Shown here: positions 8,402 through 15,917 of the stretch, one piece after another
How positions within the stretch are numbered: the stretch's first letter is position 1
How the letters are laid out: every line of letters starts with the position of its first letter
Assembly: GCA_016705245.1 (NCBI GenBank)
Contig: JADIYM010000001.1
Coordinates: forward strand, 310,001-374,000
Reading direction: 5' to 3'
DNA from: Blastocatellia bacterium
Lineage (GTDB): Bacteria > Acidobacteriota > Blastocatellia > UBA7656 > JADIYM01
DNA: 64,000 nt
Notes under the pieces: model-generated
Told to the model about the DNA's origin: nothing
Seen by the model: the letters and a program-made list of their open reading frames with translations, nothing else
Databases searched by the model: none
Translations under genes and position numbers: made by a program

Positions 8402-9081
8402 ACTCTCCACACGACAGACGTTGCGGAGCAGTGGCGGACGAGGAGATCCGAGGCACGGTCGAGCGCGGCTTCGAGGTGGGCTGAACCCGAAAACGCGATG
8501 ATCGCCATGAGCAGATCCGTCGTGTCCGTCCGGACCATCGACCGCGCCGAGTCGCTCGACGGATTGCCGAACGGACCGTCGGCATCGGCGAACAACGGCA
8601 GGTTCGCGACGTTGACGTCGCCCTTGCCGATTCCAGCGTAGCTCTCGCCCTCTCTGCCCGCGCGAAACTCGATCTCGCGTCCGATGAACCGCCGGTCGTA
8701 GAGCCCGATCGAGTGAAACGTCTCGAGCGAGACCAGGTTGTTCACGTCGACGACCGAATTGACCTGGTAGAGCCCTTTCCCCTGACCGATTCGCCGAACC
8801 ATTGCTTCGGCCGAACCGCGGTACCGCGACGGATCTTTGCCAAGCGCCCTGTACGCCCGCCGAGTCGCTGCGATCTCAGGAATCGACTGAGCGTCGGTCG
8901 TCGCGAGCAGCGTCTCGAGCTCGGCAACGCGCGCCTCGATCGCCGTCCAGAGCGCCTCGTCGCGTTCCGAGACGACCGCGGAGCAGGTCAGGACGCCAAT
9001 CGCCACGCCGGGGGAGGCTGCCGCAAGGTTGGTGGAAATGGACAGGATTACGGGATTTTCAGGATTCACGGGATTACTCAA
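8392..9081 (-). CDS. B3/4 tRNA-binding domain protein (PheT-like editing fold)
   Basis: 229 residues with one B3/B4 domain as found in phenylalanyl-tRNA synthetase beta subunit, where it edits mischarged Tyr-tRNA; stand-alone relatives are of uncertain function. Recognisable stretches are RRAYRALGKDPSRYRGSAEA, VVDVNNLVSLETFHSIGLYD and RTDTTDLLMAIIAFSG. The longest start is a TTG at 9081 whose TG overlaps the TGA of the upstream gene (TTGA), but the first ~16 codons come from a half-copy of repeat C, so the true start may be the GTG at 9069 or lie later. The C-terminal ES-stop comes from the full repeat C. It belongs to the minus-strand cofactor cluster; a role in tRNA quality control is inferred. 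Confidence 0.8.
   Translation of the reverse strand: MSNPVNPENPVILSISTNLAAASPGVAIGVLTCSAVVSERDEALWTAIEARVAELETLLATTDAQSIPEIAATRRAYRALGKDPSRYRGSAEAMVRRIGQGKGLYQVNSVVDVNNLVSLETFHSIGLYDRRFIGREIEFRAGREGESYAGIGKGDVNVANLPLFADADGPFGNPSSDSARSMVRTDTTDLLMAIIAFSGSAHLEAALDRASDLLVRHCSATSVVWRVES
9040..9077. repeat. half-copy of repeat family C within a gene start
   Basis: A single arm (GACAGGATTACGGGATTTTC then AGGATTCACGGGATT) without a complementary arm. It forms the first codons of the B3/4-domain gene on the minus strand. It is either an eroded element or one half of an insertion. Confidence 0.75.
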
Positions 9082-9836
9082 TCCATGAAGAAAAGGCTCA
9101 GCCGCGGAATGCCGGCCGACTCGCGGAGCCTGCGTGAAACGAAATTCTCGAATGTTTGGGCGTAGAAGGCCTTGTCCATGCCTTTCTTGTGCGCCTTGAG
9201 GGCGGTCTTGGCCTCGGCTCTCGCCTCGTCGAGCGCTTCCGGTGTCGCCGACTCACGAACTGCGGTCAGTACGAGCGTGTCGAGCGACGTCAGGTCCCGC
9301 TCGAGCGCTTCCGCATCCAGGCGCTGCGCCGCTTCGGCGTTCGCGCGGATCTCGGACAGGCGCGCGCAGGCGCGGTCAAGCGCTTCCGAGAGCGTTTCGC
9401 GGCTCTCCGCTCTCACGCGCGCGGCTGCCAGGTCGCCCGTGATCCGCTCGAGGTACCGCTCTACGCGTTCTCGTTGAAACGGCGAGTCCGCGTCGTCCGG
9501 TCCGCCGACAACCTGGACCGCCACGGCCGCCTCGACGCCCTCCGCCGCTCCGACCATTGACTGCCGGTGCTCGGCAAAACACTCTTCGACAGACTGCTGG
9601 CAGTAGAAGATCGAGTTCACCTTGCGGTGCCGCCGCGGCTGCCTGTCGAACGCGTCGAACGCCCTCTCGATTCCGCGCAGTACGACCGCGAGCGGAATGT
9701 CCATCTCTCTCCAGCTCTCGATCAGCGCCCAGTCGAGCGGTGAAACGAGCATGTGAGCCCCGCGCCGCCGGACGAACATGTCCTCGACCTCGGTGAAGTA
9801 ATTGAAGTAGTTGAGCGGCGCGTCAGCGTCCATCAT
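9078..9836 (-). CDS. conserved protein of unknown function, coaX-linked
   Basis: About 252 residues, not matched to a named family. The N-terminal part (PLNYFNYFTEVEDMFVRRRG, then SPLDWALIESWREMDIPLAV and LRGIERAFDAFDRQ) looks like a compact helical domain. The middle and C-terminal parts are Ala/Glu/Arg-rich helices (ERYLERITGDLAAARVRAES) that may form a coiled coil. No signal peptide. I recall similar proteins beside coaX in Acidobacteriota, but this is memory, not a search. Three ATGs compete (9854, 9836, 9833); all overlap the coaX 3' end by 11-32 bp. It ends where the B3/4 gene begins, so coupling is likely. Confidence 0.65.
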   Translation of the reverse strand: MMDADAPLNYFNYFTEVEDMFVRRRGAHMLVSPLDWALIESWREMDIPLAVVLRGIERAFDAFDRQPRRHRKVNSIFYCQQSVEECFAEHRQSMVGAAEGVEAAVAVQVVGGPDDADSPFQRERVERYLERITGDLAAARVRAESRETLSEALDRACARLSEIRANAEAAQRLDAEALERDLTSLDTLVLTAVRESATPEALDEARAEAKTALKAHKKGMDKAFYAQTFENFVSRRLRESAGIPRLSLFFMD

Positions 9837-10617
9837 CGCCGCTGTCACCGCCATCGCGGTTCCGCTCGTAGATCAACCGCAAACCCTCGAGCGTCAGGTC
9901 AGGGTCGACCGTCTGGATCATGTCCGTCCCGCGCGCAATCATCGTCGCGAGTCCGCCCGTCGCGATCACGCGCACGTCGCCGCCCAGTTCCGTGATCATC
10001 CGCCGGAGAATGCCCTCGACGAGGCCAACGTAGCCATAGAACAGACCCGCCTGGATCGATGCCACCGTCGATGCGCCGATCACCGAGTCGGTCCGCGCAA
10101 TCTCGACACGAGGCAACCGCGCGGCCTTTGAGAACAGCGCCTCGGCAGAGATCTGGATGCCTGGGCAGATCACGCCGCCGAGGTATTCGCCGTCGCGCGA
10201 GATCGCGTCAAACGTCGTCGCAGTGCCGAAATCCACGACGATGCACGGCCCGCCATAACGCGCGAACGCCGCGACACCGTTCACGATGCGGTCGGCGCCG
10301 ACGTCGGTCGGCGGGTTGTAGAGCACCGGCATTCCGGCGTTGCGCGCCGGGTCGATGAAGAGCGGTTCGACGTGGAAATAGACGCTCGCCATGCGGCGCA
10401 GCGTGTAGTTGAGCGGCGGAACGACCGAGGCGATCGCGATAGCCGTGATGGCGTCCCAGCGGGTTCCCGAAAGCTCGAAGAGGTTGCGGCAGAGGATGCC
10501 GTATTCGTCCGTGGTGCGCTGCCGCTCGGTCGTCAGGCGCCAGCTCTTCGCAAGGCGGTCGCCGTCATAGAGACCGAGGACGGTGTTCGTGTTTCCGACG
10601 TCGATGACGAGGAGCAT
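9823..10617 (-). CDS. coaX: type III pantothenate kinase
   Basis: Phosphorylates pantothenate with ATP in the first step of coenzyme A synthesis; the type III enzyme is insensitive to CoA feedback and belongs to the ASKHA fold. 264 residues from MLLVIDVGNTNT, the phosphate-binding loop. Other signatures: TDEYGILCRNLF, NPPTDVGADRIVNGVAAF with the catalytic Asp region, CIVVDFGTATTFDAI, GGVICPGIQISAEAL and VIATGGLATMIA. An upstream in-frame start is not used since it adds six non-conserved residues. A TACTTT box sits 8 nt before the ATG with no Shine-Dalgarno. birA lies upstream, the usual birA-coaX pairing. Confidence 0.95.
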   Translation of the reverse strand: MLLVIDVGNTNTVLGLYDGDRLAKSWRLTTERQRTTDEYGILCRNLFELSGTRWDAITAIAIASVVPPLNYTLRRMASVYFHVEPLFIDPARNAGMPVLYNPPTDVGADRIVNGVAAFARYGGPCIVVDFGTATTFDAISRDGEYLGGVICPGIQISAEALFSKAARLPRVEIARTDSVIGASTVASIQAGLFYGYVGLVEGILRRMITELGGDVRVIATGGLATMIARGTDMIQTVDPDLTLEGLRLIYERNRDGGDSGDDGR

Positions 10618-10625
10618 GGGAGGTG

Positions 10626-10631
10626 AAAGTA
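10626..10631 (-). promoter_or_regulatory. candidate -10 box for coaX (possible leaderless start)
   Basis: Minus-strand TACTTT, 8 nt upstream of the coaX ATG. The intervening CACCTCCC is the reverse of a Shine-Dalgarno, so no ribosome site is visible. No convincing -35. Confidence 0.4.
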
Positions 10632-10649
10632 CCACACGGAGCGCCTTTC

Positions 10650-10732
10650 GCTGTCTTGGCGCCTTCGCGCCTTTGCGCGATGCTCATCTGAGCATTGAAG
10701 GGGCTCGCGCCAAGGCGCAAAGGCGCCAAGGG
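10650..10732. repeat. intergenic inverted repeat, family D copy 2
   Basis: Arms CTTGGCGCCTTCGCGCCTTT on the left and AAGGCGCAAAGGCGCCAAG on the right, imperfectly complementary, with a loop of about 24 nt. It separates coaX from birA, two genes that would otherwise form one operon. Confidence 0.85.
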
Positions 10733-10753
10733 AAGACGCGGAGCCGCAGAGGA

Positions 10754-11545
10754 TCAGCGCGAGAGCGTCACGTCCGCCGCAGTGAGCACCTCGGTACGCC
10801 CGTCAGACCGCCGCACCCGCAGCCGACCATCGTCCGTGATGCCCTCAGTCACCGCATCATACGGAGACTTCCCGTCATCAACGTGCACCTCGGCGCCGAT
10901 CGCCATCGGCGCGAGATCCAGCCACCTCGACAGGATAGCCTCGTCGCCCGCGGATTCCGCCCGCGGCCGCCACACGGCAAGCCGTTCGAGCACCTTGGTC
11001 AGCACGCGCAGCGGCTCGACGGTCACCCCTTCGGCCTCGAGCGACGTTGCGCGGTCGGTAAGGTCGTCGGGCACGGCCGCCTGCCGAACATTCACCCCAA
11101 TTCCCACTACAGCCGAGTCGATCTTGCCGTCGAGCATGCTCGACTCAGTCAGAATCCCGGCGATCTTCCGGCCCTTGGCGAGCACGTCGTTCGGCCACTT
11201 GATCTCGACTCCGCTCACTCCAAAACCGGAAACCGCCTCCGCCACGGCGATTGCCGCCGAGAGCGTCAGCACGTGCGCCCGGCCTGCCTCGATCCCGGGC
11301 CGCTCCAGAACCGACGCATAAAGGCCCGCACCGGGAGGCGAGTTCCAGGTTCGCCCGAGTCGCCCACGCCCGGCCGTCTGGGCGCGCGCCACGACGACGG
11401 TGCTCTCAGGGGCGCCTTCCACCGCAAGTTCACGCAATCGCGTGTTCGTCGACCCGAGCTCCGCATAAACCTCGACCCGAGTGGTGCGGCCCCCGATCTC
11501 AGAGACGCTCACCCGCTCCGGCACCGGGAGCTCGTCCGTGTCCAC
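10754..11545 (-). CDS. birA: biotin--[acetyl-CoA-carboxylase] ligase
   Basis: Adenylates biotin and attaches it to the carboxyl-carrier lysine of biotin-dependent carboxylases. 263 residues, a group I enzyme without the N-terminal helix-turn-helix, so probably not a repressor. Signature GRGRLGRTWNSPPGAGLYAS is the adenylate-binding loop; VEIKWPNDVLAKGRKIAGIL holds the catalytic Lys; the C-terminal SH3-like domain is recognisable in DDGRLRVRRSDGRTE. The GTG at 11545 was chosen because it starts 1 nt after the upstream stop; the longer frame would bury the neighbouring gene. It follows nadC and a small unknown gene on the same strand. Confidence 0.93.
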   Translation of the reverse strand: MDTDELPVPERVSVSEIGGRTTRVEVYAELGSTNTRLRELAVEGAPESTVVVARAQTAGRGRLGRTWNSPPGAGLYASVLERPGIEAGRAHVLTLSAAIAVAEAVSGFGVSGVEIKWPNDVLAKGRKIAGILTESSMLDGKIDSAVVGIGVNVRQAAVPDDLTDRATSLEAEGVTVEPLRVLTKVLERLAVWRPRAESAGDEAILSRWLDLAPMAIGAEVHVDDGKSPYDAVTEGITDDGRLRVRRSDGRTEVLTAADVTLSR

Positions 11546-11546
11546 G

Positions 11547-11969
11547 TCAGGCCTCAACGCGTTTTGCGAGGACGATGTCGATGTATCGGTTCGTCGCGTC
11601 GAGCGCGGCTTTCGCGGCCGCATCCGCGACCGAGTCTCCCGCGCGACAGCTGCCAAAGAGCTGGATCGTGCGTCCCTCGAAATCGATGCTGATGAGAAGG
11701 ACGACCAGTTCCTTGCCAAGTGCCTGCACGCGGTCCGCCTCCTGCAACTCGCACTTGAACTGCCGGTCGACGAACTTCTCGATCGCCACGAGCGTCGCCA
11801 GCGCCGCGCGGCGGATGCCGACGCGGGACTCGCCTTCTTCTACTCTGGGGCTCGAGCCGACGAAGGCTTCGCCGTTGAACGTCAGGGTGACGTCCATCCA
11901 GACCTCACCGCCGGAAGCGTGCTCCTGGACACTGTCGAACTTCAGACGCGAGCGTGGAGTCGTAGTCAT
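11547..11969 (-). CDS. small conserved protein between nadC and birA, function unknown
   Basis: 140 residues from MTTTPRSRLKFDS. The sequence alternates strands and helices: a short N-terminal beta hairpin (EVWMDVTLTFNGEAFVGSS), a helix RRAALATLVAIEKFVD, strands ELVVLLISIDFEGRTIQLFG and a C-terminal helix ADAAAKAALDATNRYI. The order beta-alpha-beta-beta-alpha recalls small regulatory or dimerisation domains such as the LeuA C-terminal domain, but I do not recognise a family. It ends 1 nt before birA and starts 32 nt after nadC, so it is likely translated from the same message. A link to cofactor metabolism is context only. Confidence 0.7.
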   Translation of the reverse strand: MTTTPRSRLKFDSVQEHASGGEVWMDVTLTFNGEAFVGSSPRVEEGESRVGIRRAALATLVAIEKFVDRQFKCELQEADRVQALGKELVVLLISIDFEGRTIQLFGSCRAGDSVADAAAKAALDATNRYIDIVLAKRVEA

Positions 11970-12001
11970 GTGGCCTCCCGCAAATCGGGTCGTGCTCCGA
12001 C

Positions 12002-12859
12002 CTACATCGGAGCGATCTTGAAGCTGATATCGGCAGCGGGCGCCGAATGCGTGAGTGCTCCGACCGAAATGAGGTCGACGCCGGTCTCGGCATAGGACCG
12101 GACCGTGGTGAGATTCACGTTGCCGGACGCCTCGAGCAGGATGCCATCGCCGCCCGGCTGCGAGCGCACCCATGCGACGGCTTCGGCCATTTTCTCCGGC
12201 GGCATGTTGTCGAGAAGGACCGCGTCGACGCCGAAGCTCAGCGCTTCCTTGAGGTCGTCGAGGCTTCCAACCTCGATCTCGACGCGCAGCATGTGGCTGA
12301 CGCTCTGGTGCGCTCGCTGGATGGCTTCCCGAATGCCGCCGGCCAGCGCGATGTGGTTGTCCTTGATGAGACAGCCGTCGTCGAGTCCGAACCGATGGTT
12401 GCGGCCGCCGCCGATCGCCACGGCGTATTTGTCGAACAGTCGCAGGCCAGGCGCGGTTTTTCGCGTGTCGACGATCTGCGCCTTCGTGCCCTCGATGGCT
12501 TCGACGTATTGGCGCGTGAGCGTCGCAATCCCTGACATCCGCTGGATGAGGTTCAGGGCGACGCGCTCTCCCATAAGCAACACCTGCGCGAGGCCCTCGA
12601 TGCGGGCGAACTCCTGGCCCTGGCTGGCGCGTTCGCCGTCGTACACGAAGGCTTCGAGCTCCATTCCGGGTTCGAGGTTCGAGAAGATGGCCTCGGCCAC
12701 CTCCAGCCCCGCGACGACGAGCGGTTGCTTCGCCAGAAAGCGGCCCCGCCCTCGCAGTGCCGGACGGACGGTTGCCTGCGTAGTGACGTCGCCCCGGCCG
12801 AGGTCTTCGGCGAGATAGGCTGACGTCATGTTGAAGATCACATTGGGATCAAGATCCAT
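12002..12859 (-). CDS. nadC: nicotinate-nucleotide pyrophosphorylase (carboxylating)
   Basis: Quinolinate phosphoribosyltransferase: converts quinolinate and PRPP to nicotinate mononucleotide, CO2 and PPi in de novo NAD synthesis. 285 residues, normal for the family. Signatures: LAEDLGRGDVTT, RVALNLIQRMSGIAT, VDTRKTAPGLRLFDKYAV with the substrate-binding Arg/Lys, GGGRNHRFGLDDGCLIKDNH, and C-terminal LEASGNVNLTTVRSYAETG. nadA and nadB are not in the window. It heads the cofactor cluster that continues through birA and coaX. Confidence 0.96.
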   Translation of the reverse strand: MDLDPNVIFNMTSAYLAEDLGRGDVTTQATVRPALRGRGRFLAKQPLVVAGLEVAEAIFSNLEPGMELEAFVYDGERASQGQEFARIEGLAQVLLMGERVALNLIQRMSGIATLTRQYVEAIEGTKAQIVDTRKTAPGLRLFDKYAVAIGGGRNHRFGLDDGCLIKDNHIALAGGIREAIQRAHQSVSHMLRVEIEVGSLDDLKEALSFGVDAVLLDNMPPEKMAEAVAWVRSQPGGDGILLEASGNVNLTTVRSYAETGVDLISVGALTHSAPAADISFKIAPM

Positions 12860-12957
12860 GGTGGTGCAGTAAATCAGAAGATCCGCGACGGTTCAATGCA
12901 TGGCCCCTGCGAGGACCGGAGGCCGGGCTTCCCCGGATCTTGCGACGATCACGAGGC

Positions 12958-14462
12958 TTATCGTCCGGCGATCCGGCGCAGCAGACGCCACTCGTCGGCC
13001 CCGATCTCTCGCGTCGCGATGAGCGCGGTGAGATAGACGAGCCCCATCAGGCAGAACTCGGCGGCGACTGCCACGCGCACCAGAAGTCCGCCGAAACCGA
13101 GCCGCTCGAACACCGCATCCGACGGCAGCAGCAGGCTCAGCGCGTAAACCGCGCCGGCCGACAACGCGACCCTGGCGATCGACATCACGGGCAGGCGGGC
13201 GCCGTAGCGGAAGCCAACGAAAACAACGCAGGCGGCGGCGCCGGCGAACATCGCGATCGTCGTCGCGGTTGCCGCCCCGGCCAGGCCGAGCGACGGAATG
13301 AGCGCAAAGTTCAGCCCGGCGTCGAGCGCGAGCGTAACCGAGACGATCGCGACCGAGACCCACGGTCGTCCGCCGCTCGAGATGACCGACGTCAGGACCG
13401 TGATGACGGCAAACGAGAGCATGCCGACGGCGACGATCCGCAGTGCCGGCGCGCCCGCGACGTACTCCGGCGGGTAGACGAGGCGCAGCACCTCGGCCGC
13501 ATTCGCGGAGAAAAGCGCCGCGGGTAGCGCCGCAATGACGAGCGTCGCGCGCAGCGTTTCGCGAACGTAGCCGCGAACGACCTCGACGTCATCGCGAAAC
13601 GTCGCCTCGGAGACGAGCGGAAAGACCACGAACGTGATCGACAGGATGATCTGGAAAACTATGTACGCGAAGTCGAGGGCCGCACCGTAAGCGCCCGCCG
13701 CCGCACTTGCCACGAGCGGATCGGACGAGATCGTAGCCTTCACGATCAGCAGATCCGTCTTCATCAGGAGGTTGTTGACGAGCAGGAACGCGATGAGCGC
13801 GAGCTGGAACTGGAGCAGTCCGCCAAACCCGACCGGCGAGTCCGCCGCGCGGCCGCGCACGCCAACCACGAGCGCCGCGACCACGAGGACCGCAAACGCC
13901 GCCGCGGCGAAACCGCCGATCGCGCCCGTCAGCGTGTACCCGCGGCCACGGTGCAAACGACGATTAGCAGCACCTTGGCCGTCGAATAGACCGCGTCGAG
14001 TGCCGCCTGCCGCAGGAAGTCCTTCCTGCCGTTCAGGACGCCGACGAAGACAGCGTAGAACGTGTAACTCGCCGTGATGAGCGCCGCGAGCCGCAGGTAC
14101 GGCGTCAACGACGCATCGTTGAGCGACGCGGCCACGAGCGGCGCCGCGAGGGCGAACGCGGCGGCGGCCCCGCCGCCAAGCACGACCTGGAGCAGGAGCG
14201 CCTTTCGCTTGATCGCGTCGGCGTGCTCGGGAGTCTGCGATACGAACTTCGAGACGGTCTGGATGGTGCCGGTGACGACGACGGCGTTCACCACGGATAC
14301 GAGACCGATGACGACCTTGTAGACCCCTACGTCGGCGACCGAGACGAGCCGAGGCAGGACGAACATGAGCGCGGCTCCGGTCACCATGAACCAGAGCTTC
14401 GAGGCGGTAATGTAGATAGTCCCGCGGCCGGCCTTCGCGGCGACGTCTTCGGTCCCGCTCAT
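12958..14462 (-). CDS. polysaccharide/lipid-linked sugar flippase, MOP superfamily (single-base frameshift)
   Basis: Predicted inner-membrane translocase of the Wzx-like MOP group, about 501 residues with 12-14 hydrophobic segments. The N-terminal part (GRGTIYITASKLWFMVTGAA, then LPRLVSVADVGVYKVVIGLV) and the C-terminal part (LQFQLALIAFLLVNNLLMKT, then PPEYVAGAPALRIVAVGMLS) are both typical. The frame breaks near 13938-13941: the coding strand reads GCCGCGGGTACACG and one extra G restores VAAGYTLTGAIGGF. This is a G-run, consistent with a sequencing indel. The ATG overlaps the glycosyltransferase stop by 4 bp (ATGA), so both are one operon for export of a surface glycan. Confidence 0.85.
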
Positions 14463-15655
14463 CCTCGAGTGCTCCTGTTCGCCTCGATCACATCCGCGAC
14501 GATGGTGTCGAAGGCGGCCGCCGTTGTCGCCATGTCGAACCTCGGGGCCACGGCTCGGGCCCCTTCGGCGAGCCGACGTCCCAGCTCGGGATCGGTCGAG
14601 AACCGGCGGAGTGCGTGTGCGAGGGCTTCGGCGTCGTCTGGCGGGACGAGCAGGCCGGTTTTGCCGTCCTCGACCGCGTCGACCAGGCCGCCGGTGCGCG
14701 TCGCGATGACCGGTCGACCGCTCACGTAGCTTTCAGCGCACACCACCGGGGTTCCCTCCATTCGACCGTTCTGCTCGATCCGCGACGGAATCGCGACCAC
14801 GTCGCACGCGGCAAGTGCCACACGGCGCTCCCGCCGATCGATCCGGCCGAGAAACGAAACGCGGAGTCTAGCGGCTTGGGCCTGTTCGATCAATCGGGCG
14901 TGTTCCGGGCCGTCACCGGCGATCCAGAGGTCGATTCCGGGCACACGAGACGCTGCTTCGATCAGCACGTCGACGCCCTTGATCGGTTGGAGCCTGCCGA
15001 GAAAAAGCACTCGCGTGTAGCCGTCCGTCGAGTGAGAGTCGCGGAATGCGCGAACCTCTGGGGGATTCGGCTCGGGGCCCAGCCGAGCGCCCATCGGGAT
15101 GACGTCCAACTTCGACGCGGCCGCCGGGGCCAGCGACACGAGGCGGCGTCCGAGATCGTCGCTGACGCAAACGATCCGGTCGGCGTTAACCACGACGAAG
15201 CGCGCAAGTTGCCGTCCGGCGGGCAGCCCCGCCAGCAGGTGGACGTCGCCGCCGTGCGCGACGGCAACGTGCGGACGAATACCCGCGAGAGAGGCGGCCA
15301 GGGCCGAAGGCGTCAGCCAGTGCGAGATCGTGACATCGGCCCAGGAACGCGACATGAACGCGGCTCCGGCGAGCGCGAGCGTGAGCGAAACCGCCTCGGA
15401 CTGGCCCGCCCGTGAGCCGCGAACGGTCGCGCCGAGGTCCACGCCGGCCAGCAGCCGCCGCGCAAACGGCCAGGGATGACCGACGGCGCGGACTTCGACC
15501 GGCTCGAAACCGGTGAAGTCGCCCGGCGGCGCCAGCACCCGGACCGAGTGTCCGTGACTCTCGACGAGCGTCCGAGCCAGGTCGTCGATGAATCCGCAGA
15601 CGCCGTCTTCGGGAGACGACGGGTAAGAGCTCGTCAGAAAGAGGATCCTTGCCAC
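14459..15655 (-). CDS. glycosyltransferase family 4
   Basis: 398-residue GT-B transferase from a GTG start, beginning MARILFLTSSYPSSPEDGVC with the N-terminal sugar-acceptor domain. The donor-binding domain has VLFLGRLQPIKGVDVLIEAA, IAGDGPEHARLIEQ and the EGTPVVCAESYVSGRPVIAT region with the E(x)7E motif, then TGLLVPPDDAEALA. Its stop overlaps the flippase start by 4 bp, so the two are translationally coupled and probably assemble and export the same glycan. The transferred sugar is not predictable. Between it and the divergent histidine kinase lies a family B repeat. Confidence 0.9.
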   Translation of the reverse strand: MARILFLTSSYPSSPEDGVCGFIDDLARTLVESHGHSVRVLAPPGDFTGFEPVEVRAVGHPWPFARRLLAGVDLGATVRGSRAGQSEAVSLTLALAGAAFMSRSWADVTISHWLTPSALAASLAGIRPHVAVAHGGDVHLLAGLPAGRQLARFVVVNADRIVCVSDDLGRRLVSLAPAAASKLDVIPMGARLGPEPNPPEVRAFRDSHSTDGYTRVLFLGRLQPIKGVDVLIEAASRVPGIDLWIAGDGPEHARLIEQAQAARLRVSFLGRIDRRERRVALAACDVVAIPSRIEQNGRMEGTPVVCAESYVSGRPVIATRTGGLVDAVEDGKTGLLVPPDDAEALAHALRRFSTDPELGRRLAEGARAVAPRFDMATTAAAFDTIVADVIEANRSTRG

Positions 15656-15689
15656 CGGGCGGGTATTTCACCACAGCCCTGCTTACGAG

Positions 15690-15786
15690 CCTCGGTGCCT
15701 CAGTGCCTCTGTGCCTCTGTGCGCGAAGCTCTTCCTCGCCTGCAAGAGCTTCGCGCACAGAGGCACAGAGCCGCGGAGGCACGGAG
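15690..15786. repeat. intergenic inverted repeat, family B copy 3
   Basis: Core arms GTGCGCGAAGCTCTT and AAGAGCTTCGCGCAC, flanked by outer arms CTCGGTGCCTCAGTGCCTCT and AGAGGCACAGAGCCGCGGAG; loop about 10 nt. Lies in the divergent spacer between a glycosyltransferase and a histidine kinase gene. Confidence 0.9.
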
Positions 15787-15917
15787 TATCTCTCCTGTAA
15801 ATTCATGTAAAGCCACGACCCACGACGCACTTACGGCGGTCGATCGTTGACGGATATCCGTATACTTCTGCCGTCCGTCTTCCATCGCGAGCAGAGAGGA
15901 GTTGCCGTATTTCCGTC

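Noticed and set aside
15841..15870. TTGACG and TATACT as a sigma-70 promoter of the histidine kinase
   Set aside because: Spacing of 8 nt is far too short; TATACT alone may still be a -10 box.
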